Of a stretch of DNA of 64,000 nt, positions 53,152-60,940 are shown in pieces. The notes beneath the pieces were generated by a model. That model did no database searches, was not told the DNA's origin, and worked only from the letters and a program-made list of their open reading frames with translations. Numbering within the stretch: position 1 is the first letter of the stretch; the number at the start of each line of letters is the position of its first letter. The stretch is from Lactobacillus melliventris (GTDB lineage Bacteria; Bacillota; Bacilli; Lactobacillales; Lactobacillaceae), in NCBI RefSeq assembly GCF_013346935.1, contig NZ_JAAEEB010000006.1, forward strand, positions 44,801-108,800, in the 5' to 3' direction. Position numbers and translations under genes: made by a program.

Positions 53152-54357
53152 TTAATCTAAATGATGTGAGTTAAAAAATATAAGACCAAACTTCATCAGC
53201 ACAAAAACAATAAACTCTCCAAAACCGATTATAATAAAAGCCGACCAATCTAAAATATTTAAAATTGAAAAAGTATATGTACCTATTGGTGCAAAAAGTG
53301 TGGATATTGTAAAAACAGCACCAAAAACCCTACCCATAAATTCATCAGGTATTTCAGATTGAATACCTGAAATCATTTGAATATTAAAAAATGTAAGGCA
53401 AAGCATAGCTAATGAAATCAGTAGTAAAATTAATATATTACTAAATTTGAAAATAGATACAAGTAAAGTTGCTAACGACATACCTAATAGGAAATTACTA
53501 TATCTTTCAGGTGTCAGACTTTTTTTAGATATACCATTCAATAAAGCACCCAAGATATTACCTACTGAAGAGGCAACCAATACATAAGCGTATAAATTTT
53601 TGCTGTTACTTATTTTATTAATAAAAGGCAATGTAAAGTTATAACCTGCCAAGAAAAAATTTATTAAGCTACTGGAAATTATGATAATCAGTAACTTTTT
53701 ATTGTTCCATATATATTGGCTTCCTTCTATAAAAGAACCTATTAAGTTATCTCGTTTTTTTAAATCAATAGCTCTATCATTTACTATAAGTGTTAATCTA
53801 CATTCAATTAAAGCTGACACAAAAAAACTAAGCGAATTTATAAGCATTCCAATTTTAAAGCCAAATCCATTAATAATTATCATTCCTAGTATAGGAGACA
53901 AGACATTTATTACTTCAGAAACTGATTTAGAATACGAATTATATTTATAAATGTTTTTTTTGGATAATAGATCTTTAATAATTGCTTTATATGCAGGACT
54001 GTTAAAAGAATAAAGAATTGCAAGAATTATGTTTACAACTATTAAATTCCAAGCTTTTTTAGATGAATAGTTTAAGTAGACTATCAATGTTACAATTCCT
54101 GAAAGGATATCTGTATAAATTAATAATTTCTTTCTGTTTTTTTTATCTGCAAAAACGCCACCCACTAAATTGAATAGCAGACCAGCTATTGCTTCCCCCC
54201 CTTGATACAATCCCATATAAAGATTTGTGTTATTACTTAATCCTGAAATTACAAGTTGATTAGCGTAATCAAAAATTTGTGTACCAAAACTATTTGTTTG
54301 TCCACTTATCAATAAGTTTATTATGTTTGCTTTTTCTATATTTGTTTTCTTTTTCAT
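53152..54357 (-). CDS. MFS exporter of the cargo operon
   Basis: 401 aa with 12 predicted membrane segments, of the MFS_3/enterobactin- or macrolide-exporter type (GGVFADKKNRKKLLIYTDILSG is the loop 2-3 motif). First gene of the operon, with a promoter 30 bases upstream and the AAGGAG site. It most likely exports the product of the downstream enzymes or confers self-resistance, by analogy with bacE beside bacD in bacilysin clusters (inference). Confidence 0.85.
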   Translation of the reverse strand: MKKKTNIEKANIINLLISGQTNSFGTQIFDYANQLVISGLSNNTNLYMGLYQGGEAIAGLLFNLVGGVFADKKNRKKLLIYTDILSGIVTLIVYLNYSSKKAWNLIVVNIILAILYSFNSPAYKAIIKDLLSKKNIYKYNSYSKSVSEVINVLSPILGMIIINGFGFKIGMLINSLSFFVSALIECRLTLIVNDRAIDLKKRDNLIGSFIEGSQYIWNNKKLLIIIISSSLINFFLAGYNFTLPFINKISNSKNLYAYVLVASSVGNILGALLNGISKKSLTPERYSNFLLGMSLATLLVSIFKFSNILILLLISLAMLCLTFFNIQMISGIQSEIPDEFMGRVFGAVFTISTLFAPIGTYTFSILNILDWSAFIIIGFGEFIVFVLMKFGLIFFNSHHLD

Positions 54358-54385
54358 CTATTTCTCCTTAGTAAATACTTAACAG

Positions 54386-54414
54386 AGTATAAATTAAATT
54401 AATTAAAAAGTAAA
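54386..54414 (-). promoter_or_regulatory. Promoter of the cargo operon
   Basis: Minus strand -35 TTTACT (54409-54414) and -10 TATACT (54386-54391) with a 17-base spacer, starting transcription about 20 bases before the MFS start. Confidence 0.65.
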
Positions 54415-55290
54415 TGATAACTTTCATATTTTTATAAAATATAATTTACCATTTTTATAATTATTTTTAATGAAATTATTAACAACTGATAACACATACG
54501 AAGCTCAATTGCTAATATTTCAGAAAACAAATTTTATAAAGCTTAATTTAAATACTGGTAACATCTAAAACTATTTTCAAAAAAATAAAGATATATCTTA
54601 GATTTGAATGAAACATTTTGGTGACATATACCTATTCTATGAGTACGGAATACTTGCCTGCTTTTATAATCATAAAAAGTACAAATATGTTAGCAACTAC
54701 TGTGCTATTGTTTAAAAAATTTCACAAATAAATTGATAAAAATCAAGACAGTATAAAAACTATCACATTGAATAGTGATCTAGAATTCACTGATATGGTC
54801 AAAATACAAAATTTATTTTATACACTCATATTACTCATAGGAACTAAGAGATAGCTAAAACTATAATTTTATTTTATATCAAACTAATTCATTTATTATG
54901 ATGCTCTCTCTTTTTATTTTGTTTATACATTAAGAATCTTTAGAGAGATTCCGTAAATCTCTTCCAACTATTTATCTTAGAACTTAATTCAGCCTCATTA
55001 GCAACTTGTTGCATAACTAACTTAATATTGTTGAACACGATGCTCATCAAAATCTATTAAATAAACATAACATGGGTATAACTCTATAACTTAGTCAAAA
55101 AATAAGGCTAGTGGAATCCATAATAAATAAAAAATATTTGGAAAGCAGCGATCCTTATTCTTAGCGATTTAATAATTTTTTACTTAGTTATTACTACAAC
55201 AACTTTAATTGCTGCTAATTTTGTGAGAAACATAAAATTGCGATCGAGCTAAAACAGATAAATTATTAAAGAAAAAGTAATATATCTCCT
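54415..55290. other. Long AT-rich non-coding cargo region
   Basis: About 0.9 kb with no conventional gene. It is very AT-rich and carries scattered stops in all frames. The only candidates I see are the 35-codon frame at 54940-55047 and a small hairpin AGAGATT/AATCTCT at 54944-54962. It may be decayed DNA from an earlier cargo or hold an unannotated small RNA or peptide gene. Confidence 0.5.
54940..55047 (-). CDS. Possible 35-aa micro-ORF upstream of the cargo operon
   Basis: The frame starts MSIVFNNIKLVMQQVANEAE and ends in SWKRFTESL. It is on the same strand as the cargo operon, 580 bases upstream of the MFS gene, and its stop lies just before a hairpin (54944-54962 overlaps its end). There is no good Shine-Dalgarno sequence, so translation is doubtful. 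It is listed because an ATP-grasp cluster can act on a short precursor peptide. Confidence 0.18.
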   Translation of the reverse strand: MSIVFNNIKLVMQQVANEAELSSKINSWKRFTESL

Positions 55291-55420
55291 TAGTCACACT
55301 CAGTCACACAAAAAAGCAAGCAATTAAGCCTGCTACATCAAGAGTTATGTTCATTCCTGAAAAATTAATAACGACAAATTTTCAACTTATTTCACATTGT
55401 GTGACTAGCAGTGTGACTGA
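55291..55420. promoter_or_regulatory. Candidate integrase arm-type sites, right end
   Basis: GTGTGACT occurs twice in TTGTGTGACTAGCAGTGTGA (from 55397) and twice, inverted, in TAGTCACACTCAGTCACACA (55291-55310). The paired copies are 10-13 bases apart. The same TTGTGTGACTA is found at the left end (42012). Such paired arm repeats suit a lambda-like integrase with an N-terminal arm-binding domain. Confidence 0.55.
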
Positions 55421-55472
55421 CCACAACATTTCACATTAATTTACAACTATTTAAAACACTTCATAACAAGCA

Positions 55473-55510
55473 AAAGCCCGTCATATCAAGATTGATACAA
55501 CGGGCTTTAA
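55473..55510. terminator. Element-borne terminator downstream of tRNA-Thr
   Basis: AAAGCCCGT and ACGGGCTTT form the stem, with an inner TATCAATCTTGATA hairpin. It ends about 20 bases after the tRNA 3' end on the tRNA strand and so terminates the tRNA transcript in place of the displaced chromosomal terminator. Confidence 0.75.
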
Positions 55511-55530
55511 TGCTATATTTGCCTTTGTTA

Positions 55531-55543
55531 TGCTGATTGCCAG
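55531..55543. repeat. Right attachment site core (within tRNA-Thr)
   Basis: TGCTGATTGCCAG, the complement of the last 13 bases of the tRNA-Thr gene, identical to 41941-41953. Integration keeps the tRNA whole. Confidence 0.85.
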
Positions 55544-55603
55544 AATCGAACTGGCGACCTTTTCTTTACGAGGGAAACGCTCTACCAACTGAGCTAAATC
55601 AGC
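55531..55603 (-). tRNA. tRNA-Thr (anticodon CGU)
   Basis: 73 bases without CCA. The acceptor stem GCTGATT/AATCAGC, discriminator A, D-arm TAGCTCAGTTGGTAGAGC, T-loop GTTCGATTC and anticodon loop CTCGTAA are all visible. The base pair closing the anticodon stem (positions 31-39) is C.A rather than a normal pair. It is the integration target of the element. Confidence 0.93.
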
Positions 55604-55637
55604 AACTTTCACAACGTTTAAATTATACCAAAACAAA

Positions 55638-55665
55638 AAAAGTCGTGCAATCGAATGTACGACTT
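55638..55665. terminator. Terminator of the nitroreductase gene
   Basis: AAAGTCGTGCA pairs with TGTACGACTTT, flanked by A- and T-runs, just after the nitroreductase stop (minus strand) and before tRNA-Thr. Confidence 0.8.
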
Positions 55666-55670
55666 TTATT

Positions 55671-56429
55671 TTATTTCCAATCTAGACAAAGCTCTTGCTT
55701 GTGCAACAATTCTGGCAACTCATCACGGTCGATTCTTTTGTCATTTAATTTATCACCTGTTATTTGTTTAGTAAAAGAATCAATGCGCCTATTGGCATCC
55801 CGCAAATCATAGTAAGTTGTAACTACTTGATCATATTCTTTTAAGTCTCCCACTTTAAAATCACGCGGATACTCATTTTCAAAAGTCGTAAATTCGAGTG
55901 GCAAACGCGGCTTTAATTGTGGCTCTTGATCGGGAATACCTACTTGCATCCCCAAAGCTGGAAACGTTAATTTAGGCAAGTCTAGCACTTCCAACATTTT
56001 TAAAGGGTGATCATTAATGGTTCCTAGTGGCACATAACCTAAATCCATGCTTTCAACAGCATTAGCCACATTTTGCCAAGCAAGTAATGTGTCGTCCATC
56101 CCTTGAAAGAAAATATCAGTGGTATGAACGCGGCCGTCATCCTTACCTAATTGGCGGCGAATTTGTTGGTTGCGGTATAAATCTACCACAAAGATAAACA
56201 AATCTCCTTCTGCTCCGACATATTTTTGTCCGCACAATTCCCTGATTTTAGCCCTTTTACCTTCATCAGTAATATGAAGCATTGTCGCATTTTGCATAAA
56301 CATGCTGGTCGCTGTATGTTGAAAGACGGTGTACAAAGTATTTAATTGTTCTGCATTTAGTGTTTGATCTTTAAATTTTCTGATAGAGCGGTGATTAATT
56401 TGATGGTTGATGGTTGCATTATGAATCAT
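55671..56429 (-). CDS. Nitroreductase-family NAD(P)H oxidoreductase
   Basis: 252 aa, FMN-binding NfrA/Frp type. The N-terminal NHRSIRKFKDQTLNAEQLNTL is the FMN phosphate-binding RSxRxF motif, TSMFMQNATMLHITD follows, and the middle carries SMDLGYVPLGTINDHPLKMLEVLDLP. It reduces nitro- or quinone compounds or flavins with NAD(P)H. Single gene between tRNA-Thr and the divergent galE. Confidence 0.85.
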   Translation of the reverse strand: MIHNATINHQINHRSIRKFKDQTLNAEQLNTLYTVFQHTATSMFMQNATMLHITDEGKRAKIRELCGQKYVGAEGDLFIFVVDLYRNQQIRRQLGKDDGRVHTTDIFFQGMDDTLLAWQNVANAVESMDLGYVPLGTINDHPLKMLEVLDLPKLTFPALGMQVGIPDQEPQLKPRLPLEFTTFENEYPRDFKVGDLKEYDQVVTTYYDLRDANRRIDSFTKQITGDKLNDKRIDRDELPELLHKQELCLDWK

Positions 56430-56569
56430 TTTGATACTTCTTTCTTACTATCTTACTAAAAGTAACTCTATTGCAAATTTATTTTACTGTCAATAAATTA
56501 TCTTTTAAACGGCCAGAATGTGCTAAAATTTAGACGGAATACAAAATTACTAATCCAGTGGAGGAAATT

Positions 56570-57562
56570 ATGCGCGTTTTAGTTATCGGCGGTGCCGGTT
56601 ATATTGGCTCAGTAGCTGTTAAAAAATTAATCGAACAAAATAATGATGTTGTTGTTTTGGATGCTTTATATACAGGACACAGAAAGGCAGTTAATCCTAA
56701 AGCCAAGTTTTACCAAGGAGATATTGAAAACAAGTTTTTAGTCAGTCAAATTTTGCGTAAAGAAAAGATTGAGGCAGTCATGCACTTTGCTGCTTATTCT
56801 TTAGTACCAGAATCTGTGCAAAAGCCACTTAAATATTATGATAATAATGTTTCTGGCATGATTTCCTTATTGGAAGCAATGAAAGATGCCGGTGTAAATT
56901 ATCTGGTCTTTTCTTCCAGTGCTGCCACATATGGCATCCCTAAGAAGTTACCAATTACTGAAGATTCACCTCTTAATCCAATCAGCCCTTATGGCGAAAC
57001 CAAAGTAATAATGGAAAAGATTATGCACTGGGCAGATAAAGCTGATGGTATCAAGTCAATTGCATTGCGCTACTTTAACGTAGCTGGGGCTGCAAGTGAT
57101 GGGTCAATCGGAGAAGATCACTCTCCAGAAACGCACTTAATCCCCAACATTCTAAAAAGTGCTGTCAGTGGCGATGGCAAATTTACCATTTTTGGTAACG
57201 ACTACGACACTAAAGATGGCACTAACGTAAGAGATTACGTTCAAATCGAAGATCTAATTGACGCACACCTATTAGCATTAAAGCACTTAGTTACAACTAA
57301 TAAATCTGATGTTTTCAACCTCGGAACTGCTCATGGCTACTCCAACTTGGAAATCTTACAAGCTGCTCATAAAGTTACCAATGTTGAAATTCCATATACT
57401 ATGGGCCCACGCCGTGCAGGTGATCCTGACAGTTTAGTTGCCGATTCAGCTAAAGCCAGAACTATTTTAGGCTGGGAGCCGCAACATGAGAACGCCGAAG
57501 ATATGATGACAAGTGCATGGAAATGGCACCAAAGTCATCCTCAAGGATATGCAGATAAATAA
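56570..57562 (+). CDS. galE: UDP-glucose 4-epimerase
   Basis: 330 aa, extended short-chain dehydrogenase. NAD motif GGAGYIGS at the N-terminus, the SSSAATYG serine and SPYGETK Tyr-Lys pair are clear, and GTNVRDYVQIEDL and DVFNLGTAHGYSN follow. It interconverts UDP-glucose and UDP-galactose. A GTG four codons upstream is in frame, but it is part of the strong GTGGAGG ribosome site, so ATG 56570 is the start. Confidence 0.95.
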   Translation: MRVLVIGGAGYIGSVAVKKLIEQNNDVVVLDALYTGHRKAVNPKAKFYQGDIENKFLVSQILRKEKIEAVMHFAAYSLVPESVQKPLKYYDNNVSGMISLLEAMKDAGVNYLVFSSSAATYGIPKKLPITEDSPLNPISPYGETKVIMEKIMHWADKADGIKSIALRYFNVAGAASDGSIGEDHSPETHLIPNILKSAVSGDGKFTIFGNDYDTKDGTNVRDYVQIEDLIDAHLLALKHLVTTNKSDVFNLGTAHGYSNLEILQAAHKVTNVEIPYTMGPRRAGDPDSLVADSAKARTILGWEPQHENAEDMMTSAWKWHQSHPQGYADK

Positions 57563-57563
57563 C

Positions 57564-57598
57564 AAAATTGCTGGTAAGTTTTACCAGCAATTTTTTTT
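57564..57598. terminator. Bidirectional terminator after galE
   Basis: AAATTGCTGGTAA and TTACCAGCAATTT form a perfect 13-bp stem with three-base loop and a T8 run. It lies between convergent galE and the acetyltransferase gene. Confidence 0.9.
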
Positions 57599-57600
57599 GT

Positions 57601-58149
57601 TTAGTTTTTAGGGTTAAATGTGATATATAACTCCATATCACAGAACTTGCCGTGATACTTGACTTCATCTTTGAGCCTGGCCACATGTTCAAAGTGCAGT
57701 CTTTCTGCAATGGCTCTACTAGGTTTATTATTATGATCTGCCAGTAATTTAATGCTGTGCAACCCAAATTGGTTAAATGACACATCTACTAATTTTTTAA
57801 CGGCCTGGGTCATGATTCCGTTACCCTGATATTTTTGTCCCAACCAATAGCCTATTTCGCCGCTTTCATTTTTTAGCTTAATATTGTGCAGATCAACCAT
57901 TCCAGCTGGTTTGCCATTGACAAGAACAACCAGGACCAGTTTCTTATAATTTGCGGTGTCAACTCGCATTGCCTTAATAAAATCAACCTCATCTTTGACA
58001 CTCGCAATCTTACCAGCCCAGGGTAAGAAGTGTGCCAGCTGATCACGGTCATGAACAATAATTTCATATAAAGCTTCCGCATGACTGACTTCCGGTAATA
58101 CCAAACTAATCTCCAAGTTGTTAACAGTAAATTGGCCAATGGTAAACAT
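57601..58149 (-). CDS. GNAT-family N-acetyltransferase (RimL-like)
   Basis: 182 aa. The acetyl-CoA binding loop is LGQKYQGNGIMTQAVKKLVD, preceded by GEIGYWLG; the N-terminus carries ALYEIIVHDRDQLAHFLPW typical of RimJ/RimL ribosomal-protein or amino-acid acetyltransferases. Substrate unknown. Single gene. Confidence 0.88.
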   Translation of the reverse strand: MFTIGQFTVNNLEISLVLPEVSHAEALYEIIVHDRDQLAHFLPWAGKIASVKDEVDFIKAMRVDTANYKKLVLVVLVNGKPAGMVDLHNIKLKNESGEIGYWLGQKYQGNGIMTQAVKKLVDVSFNQFGLHSIKLLADHNNKPSRAIAERLHFEHVARLKDEVKYHGKFCDMELYITFNPKN

Positions 58150-58335
58150 TAAATCTTCCTCCTTAATTTATTTTTAATAAAGTATATGATACTACAATTT
58201 GTCTTTAAATAAAGCCCTTTTTAACATAACAAAATTTACAATTTGTCCAAATTTTGGTTTGATTAAAAACATACGCCTATGTATAATGCTATAATTTAAT
58301 AATGTAACTAATTTTTAAGTATTTGGAGTGATTTA

Positions 58336-59706
58336 ATGAGCGAAGAAGAGGAAAATAACGGTTCTGGTTACGAACGAACTTTGACTAACGCGCATATTCA
58401 ATTGATTGCCCTGGGTGGCACAATTGGGACTGGTTTATTTCTAGGTGTAGGTAATAGCATTAGACGAGCCGGTCCCAGTGTCATTCTGATTTATGTCGTC
58501 GTTGGTATTTTCTTATTTCTACTAATGCGAGCTTTGGGTGAGCTAATTGTTTCAGATTTATCTAAGCATACCTATATTGACTTTATTGAAAAATATTTGG
58601 GTAAAAATACTGGTTTTATCTCCGGGTATCTTTACTGGATTAGTTGGGTTACCTTGGGTATGGCAGAAATGACAGCCTTAGGCATATACTTTCAATACTG
58701 GTTCCCCCATTTACCCACATGGGTGCCTGGATTAATCACGATCGCAATTTTGCTATTTATCAATTTACTTTCTGCGCGGCTTTTCGGTAATTTGGAGTTT
58801 AGTTTTGCCATTATTAAAATTGTGACAGTTATTGCCTTTGTGATTTTAGTAGCCTATTTGTTAATAACTGGTGGAAAAACCACTTTTGGACCTGTTACTT
58901 TAGCCAACTTATCCATTCACGGTGGTTTTTTTGCTAAAGGAAGTACTGGCTTTTTCTCCGGTTTCCAAATGGTTATCTTTAGCTTTGTTGGAGTTGAATT
59001 AGTAGGTTTGACTGCTGCCGAAGCCCAAAATCCTAAAGTAACTATTAGAAAGGCCATTAACGAAGTACCAATGAGGATAATACTATTTTATGTTCTCGCT
59101 ATTATCGCTATCCTAGTCGTTATTCCCTGGGATAAGGTGGCTACAAATTCCAGTCCGTTTGTGCAGACTTTAGCGGCAACCGGTATTCGCAATGCTGGTT
59201 CAATTATCAACTTTGTTGTCATTTCTGCCGCTGTTTCTTCAACTAATAGTATTCTTTATAGTGCTGGCCGGTTGCTATTTTCTGTCACCTTTAACGGCAA
59301 AGGCAAATGGAATCAGACATTTGGTCACCTAAGAAGACAATTACCACAAAATGCTTTAACTCTATCAGCCTGCTTAATGGCCTTAGCACCATTTGTTATC
59401 ATTATTATTGGCAATGAGGCATTTAATTTTATTTCTTCTACCTCTACCAGTATGTTTTTAATTATCTGGTGTCTGATGCTTTTAACTCATATAGCCTATC
59501 GGAAAAAGACACCTGAACAAGAACTAACCGACTTCAAAATGCCAGGGTTTCCTTTTTTAGATTATATTACCTTAATCTTTTTTATTTTAATGATAGTTTT
59601 ACTATTAATTTTACCTGCTAACAGGATAGCAATGATTTCAGCCCTGTTAACCTTCATAGTTTTGTCAACCGTGTCTAAAATTTGGCATAAAGAAAAGGCG
59701 GCCTAA
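58336..59706 (+). CDS. Amino acid permease, APC superfamily (AAT family)
   Basis: 456 aa with 12 hydrophobic segments. The first shows HIQLIALGGTIGTGLFLGVGNSIRRAGPS, the substrate-binding unwound helix of the family, and the sixth shows FSFVGVELVGLTAAEAQNP. It is closest to the CycA/GabP-type D-alanine, D-serine, glycine or GABA permeases, but the substrate cannot be fixed. Acidic N-terminus (SEEEENNG). Terminator downstream at 59778. Confidence 0.88.
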   Translation: MSEEEENNGSGYERTLTNAHIQLIALGGTIGTGLFLGVGNSIRRAGPSVILIYVVVGIFLFLLMRALGELIVSDLSKHTYIDFIEKYLGKNTGFISGYLYWISWVTLGMAEMTALGIYFQYWFPHLPTWVPGLITIAILLFINLLSARLFGNLEFSFAIIKIVTVIAFVILVAYLLITGGKTTFGPVTLANLSIHGGFFAKGSTGFFSGFQMVIFSFVGVELVGLTAAEAQNPKVTIRKAINEVPMRIILFYVLAIIAILVVIPWDKVATNSSPFVQTLAATGIRNAGSIINFVVISAAVSSTNSILYSAGRLLFSVTFNGKGKWNQTFGHLRRQLPQNALTLSACLMALAPFVIIIIGNEAFNFISSTSTSMFLIIWCLMLLTHIAYRKKTPEQELTDFKMPGFPFLDYITLIFFILMIVLLLILPANRIAMISALLTFIVLSTVSKIWHKEKAA

Positions 59707-59777
59707 TTATACTTGCATTTGAAAATCTTTTATATTAAAATTTTAGCAAATTAAGCAATATCGCCACCGGGCGACAG

Positions 59778-59830
59778 CACTTAGCAAACTCTTTAGGTCT
59801 TAGTAGAGTTTGCTAGGTGTTTTTATTTTT
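59778..59830 (+). terminator. Strong terminator abutting the B3/4-domain gene
   Basis: AGCAAACTC pairs with GAGTTTGCT and CAC with GTG (59778-59819), then TTTTTATTTTT. The GGAGG of the next gene starts right after. The segment TAGCAAA also occurs at 59744-59750 and could pair with the 3' arm instead, so regulated read-through is possible. Confidence 0.75.
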
Positions 59831-59841
59831 GGAGGTAACTC

Positions 59842-60531
59842 ATGCAAGAACTAATTGTTGATAATACTTTTTGGGCAATTTTTCCCCAGGCAAAAATTTA
59901 CACATTAATTGTTAATGGTATTAACAATCACATCCCTGATAATACAGAAAAATATCAAACTTTGCTCAACCAGGCTGAAGAAGAAGCAAAACAGTATTTA
60001 ACGGCTAAAGATTTTAAAGACAACATTGTTATTGCCGAATGGCGGGAAGTTCTTACTAATTTTAAAAAGAAAAAGGGGGCTCGTTCTTCAATTGAGGCCC
60101 TCTTAAAAAGAGTTTCTCAAGATAAAATTTTTAATCCCATTAATCCTTTAGTGGATATTTATAATGGCGTCTCTTTAAAGTACGCCGTTCCTTGTGGTGG
60201 TGAAGATCTTGATCAAATTACCGGTCAAATGCACCTTGGTGTAGCAAGTGGAAATGAGGATTTTTACCCCTTAGGAGCTGAAAAAAGTGATCCGCCTAGA
60301 GCAGGTGAAGTAATATATTATGATCAAAGGGGTGCTGTATGTCGTTCACTTAATTGGCGCGATGGCAAGAGGACTATGCTGACAGAAGATACTACCAATG
60401 CAATATTAATCATGGAAGCTATAACTGATAGTCAAAAGGAAAGAGCTGACAAAGCAATTCAGGCTTTGAAACAGAAAATTGCTGTAGAATTAGGTGTTGT
60501 GGGAGACATAAGTATTAAAACCAATAATTAA
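59842..60531 (+). CDS. B3/4-domain protein (tRNA-synthetase-like domain)
   Basis: 229 aa. It carries the B3_4 domain of phenylalanyl-tRNA synthetase beta subunits as a free protein: SSIEALLKRV, NPLVDIYNGVSLKYAVPCGGEDLDQI and EVIYYDQRGAVCRSLNWRD. Such proteins are proposed to hydrolyse mischarged tRNA or bind amino acids. Cytoplasmic. It begins 11 bases after a strong terminator and probably depends on read-through or its own promoter. Confidence 0.8.
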   Translation: MQELIVDNTFWAIFPQAKIYTLIVNGINNHIPDNTEKYQTLLNQAEEEAKQYLTAKDFKDNIVIAEWREVLTNFKKKKGARSSIEALLKRVSQDKIFNPINPLVDIYNGVSLKYAVPCGGEDLDQITGQMHLGVASGNEDFYPLGAEKSDPPRAGEVIYYDQRGAVCRSLNWRDGKRTMLTEDTTNAILIMEAITDSQKERADKAIQALKQKIAVELGVVGDISIKTNN

Positions 60532-60535
60532 CAAA

Positions 60536-60573
60536 AAATTCCTAGACAATTAATTTTGTCTAGGAACTTTTTT
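60536..60573. terminator. Bidirectional terminator
   Basis: TTCCTAGACAA and TTGTCTAGGAA form an 11-bp stem followed by CTTTTTT, between the convergent B3/4 gene and manO; it reaches the manO stop codon. Confidence 0.88.
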
Positions 60574-60934
60574 AATTATGTCTTATTCTTCTTTTTATTT
60601 TTTGCCATAATCCCAGCGCTTGTCGCATATGTTCAGCGGGAACATATTGACGAATAGCACGTAAAGTTTTCTTATTATCTCGCGTAGTAAAAATAAACTT
60701 ACCATTTGCACGAGTGCGAATTTCAAAACGAGGTATATAGCGTCCATGAAAATAAACATCCGCTACCACGTAGGTAACCTCTTGCCAAGGAATTTGGACA
60801 TAATCAGAGACATTGCGATCATTATAGAATTCAAACGCCTTATCTCCAACCATTACTTTACCGTATGTTGATAACGCACGAAACCAAGTTGCATTTGCTG
60901 TTAAATCAACTTCAGTATTTTTTGATTCAACCAT
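60572..60934 (-). CDS. manO: DUF956 protein, ManO-like regulator of the mannose PTS
   Basis: 120 aa. The sequence VDLTANATWFRALSTYGKVMVGDKAFEFYND and VPAEHMRQALGLWQKIKRR is typical of DUF956, which follows manLMN genes in lactic acid bacteria. It is thought to modulate expression of the operon. Six bases after the IID gene. Confidence 0.88.
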   Translation of the reverse strand: MVESKNTEVDLTANATWFRALSTYGKVMVGDKAFEFYNDRNVSDYVQIPWQEVTYVVADVYFHGRYIPRFEIRTRANGKFIFTTRDNKKTLRAIRQYVPAEHMRQALGLWQKIKRRIRHN

Positions 60935-60940
60935 TTTAGA

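Larger units (their letters stand above)
41941..55543. mobile_element. Integrated element in tRNA-Thr, RCR-type integrative element with cargo
   Basis: A 13-bp direct repeat TGCTGATTGCCAG at 41941 and 55531 marks both ends; the right copy is the 3' end of tRNA-Thr(CGU). Inside are a tyrosine integrase next to the left end, a small HTH excisionase-like gene, a HUH/SF3 Rep, an FtsK-type ATPase and small proteins. These are followed by cargo of distinctly lower GC. About 13.6 kb. It has no recognised type IV secretion genes, so it is more like a mobilisable element than a full conjugative one. Confidence 0.88.

Noticed and set aside
41941..55543. Element as a prophage or satellite phage
   Set aside because: No capsid, terminase, portal, lysis or packaging genes are seen; the FtsK-type ATPase and HUH Rep fit a plasmid-like integrative element.
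55537..55812. 91-aa plus-strand frame across tRNA-Thr
   Set aside because: It runs through a tRNA gene, a terminator and the antisense of the nitroreductase gene.
59740..59830. T-box leader before the B3/4-domain gene
   Set aside because: There is no T-box core sequence of the TGGNACCGCG type and no specifier domain; only a terminator with a possible competing pairing is visible.
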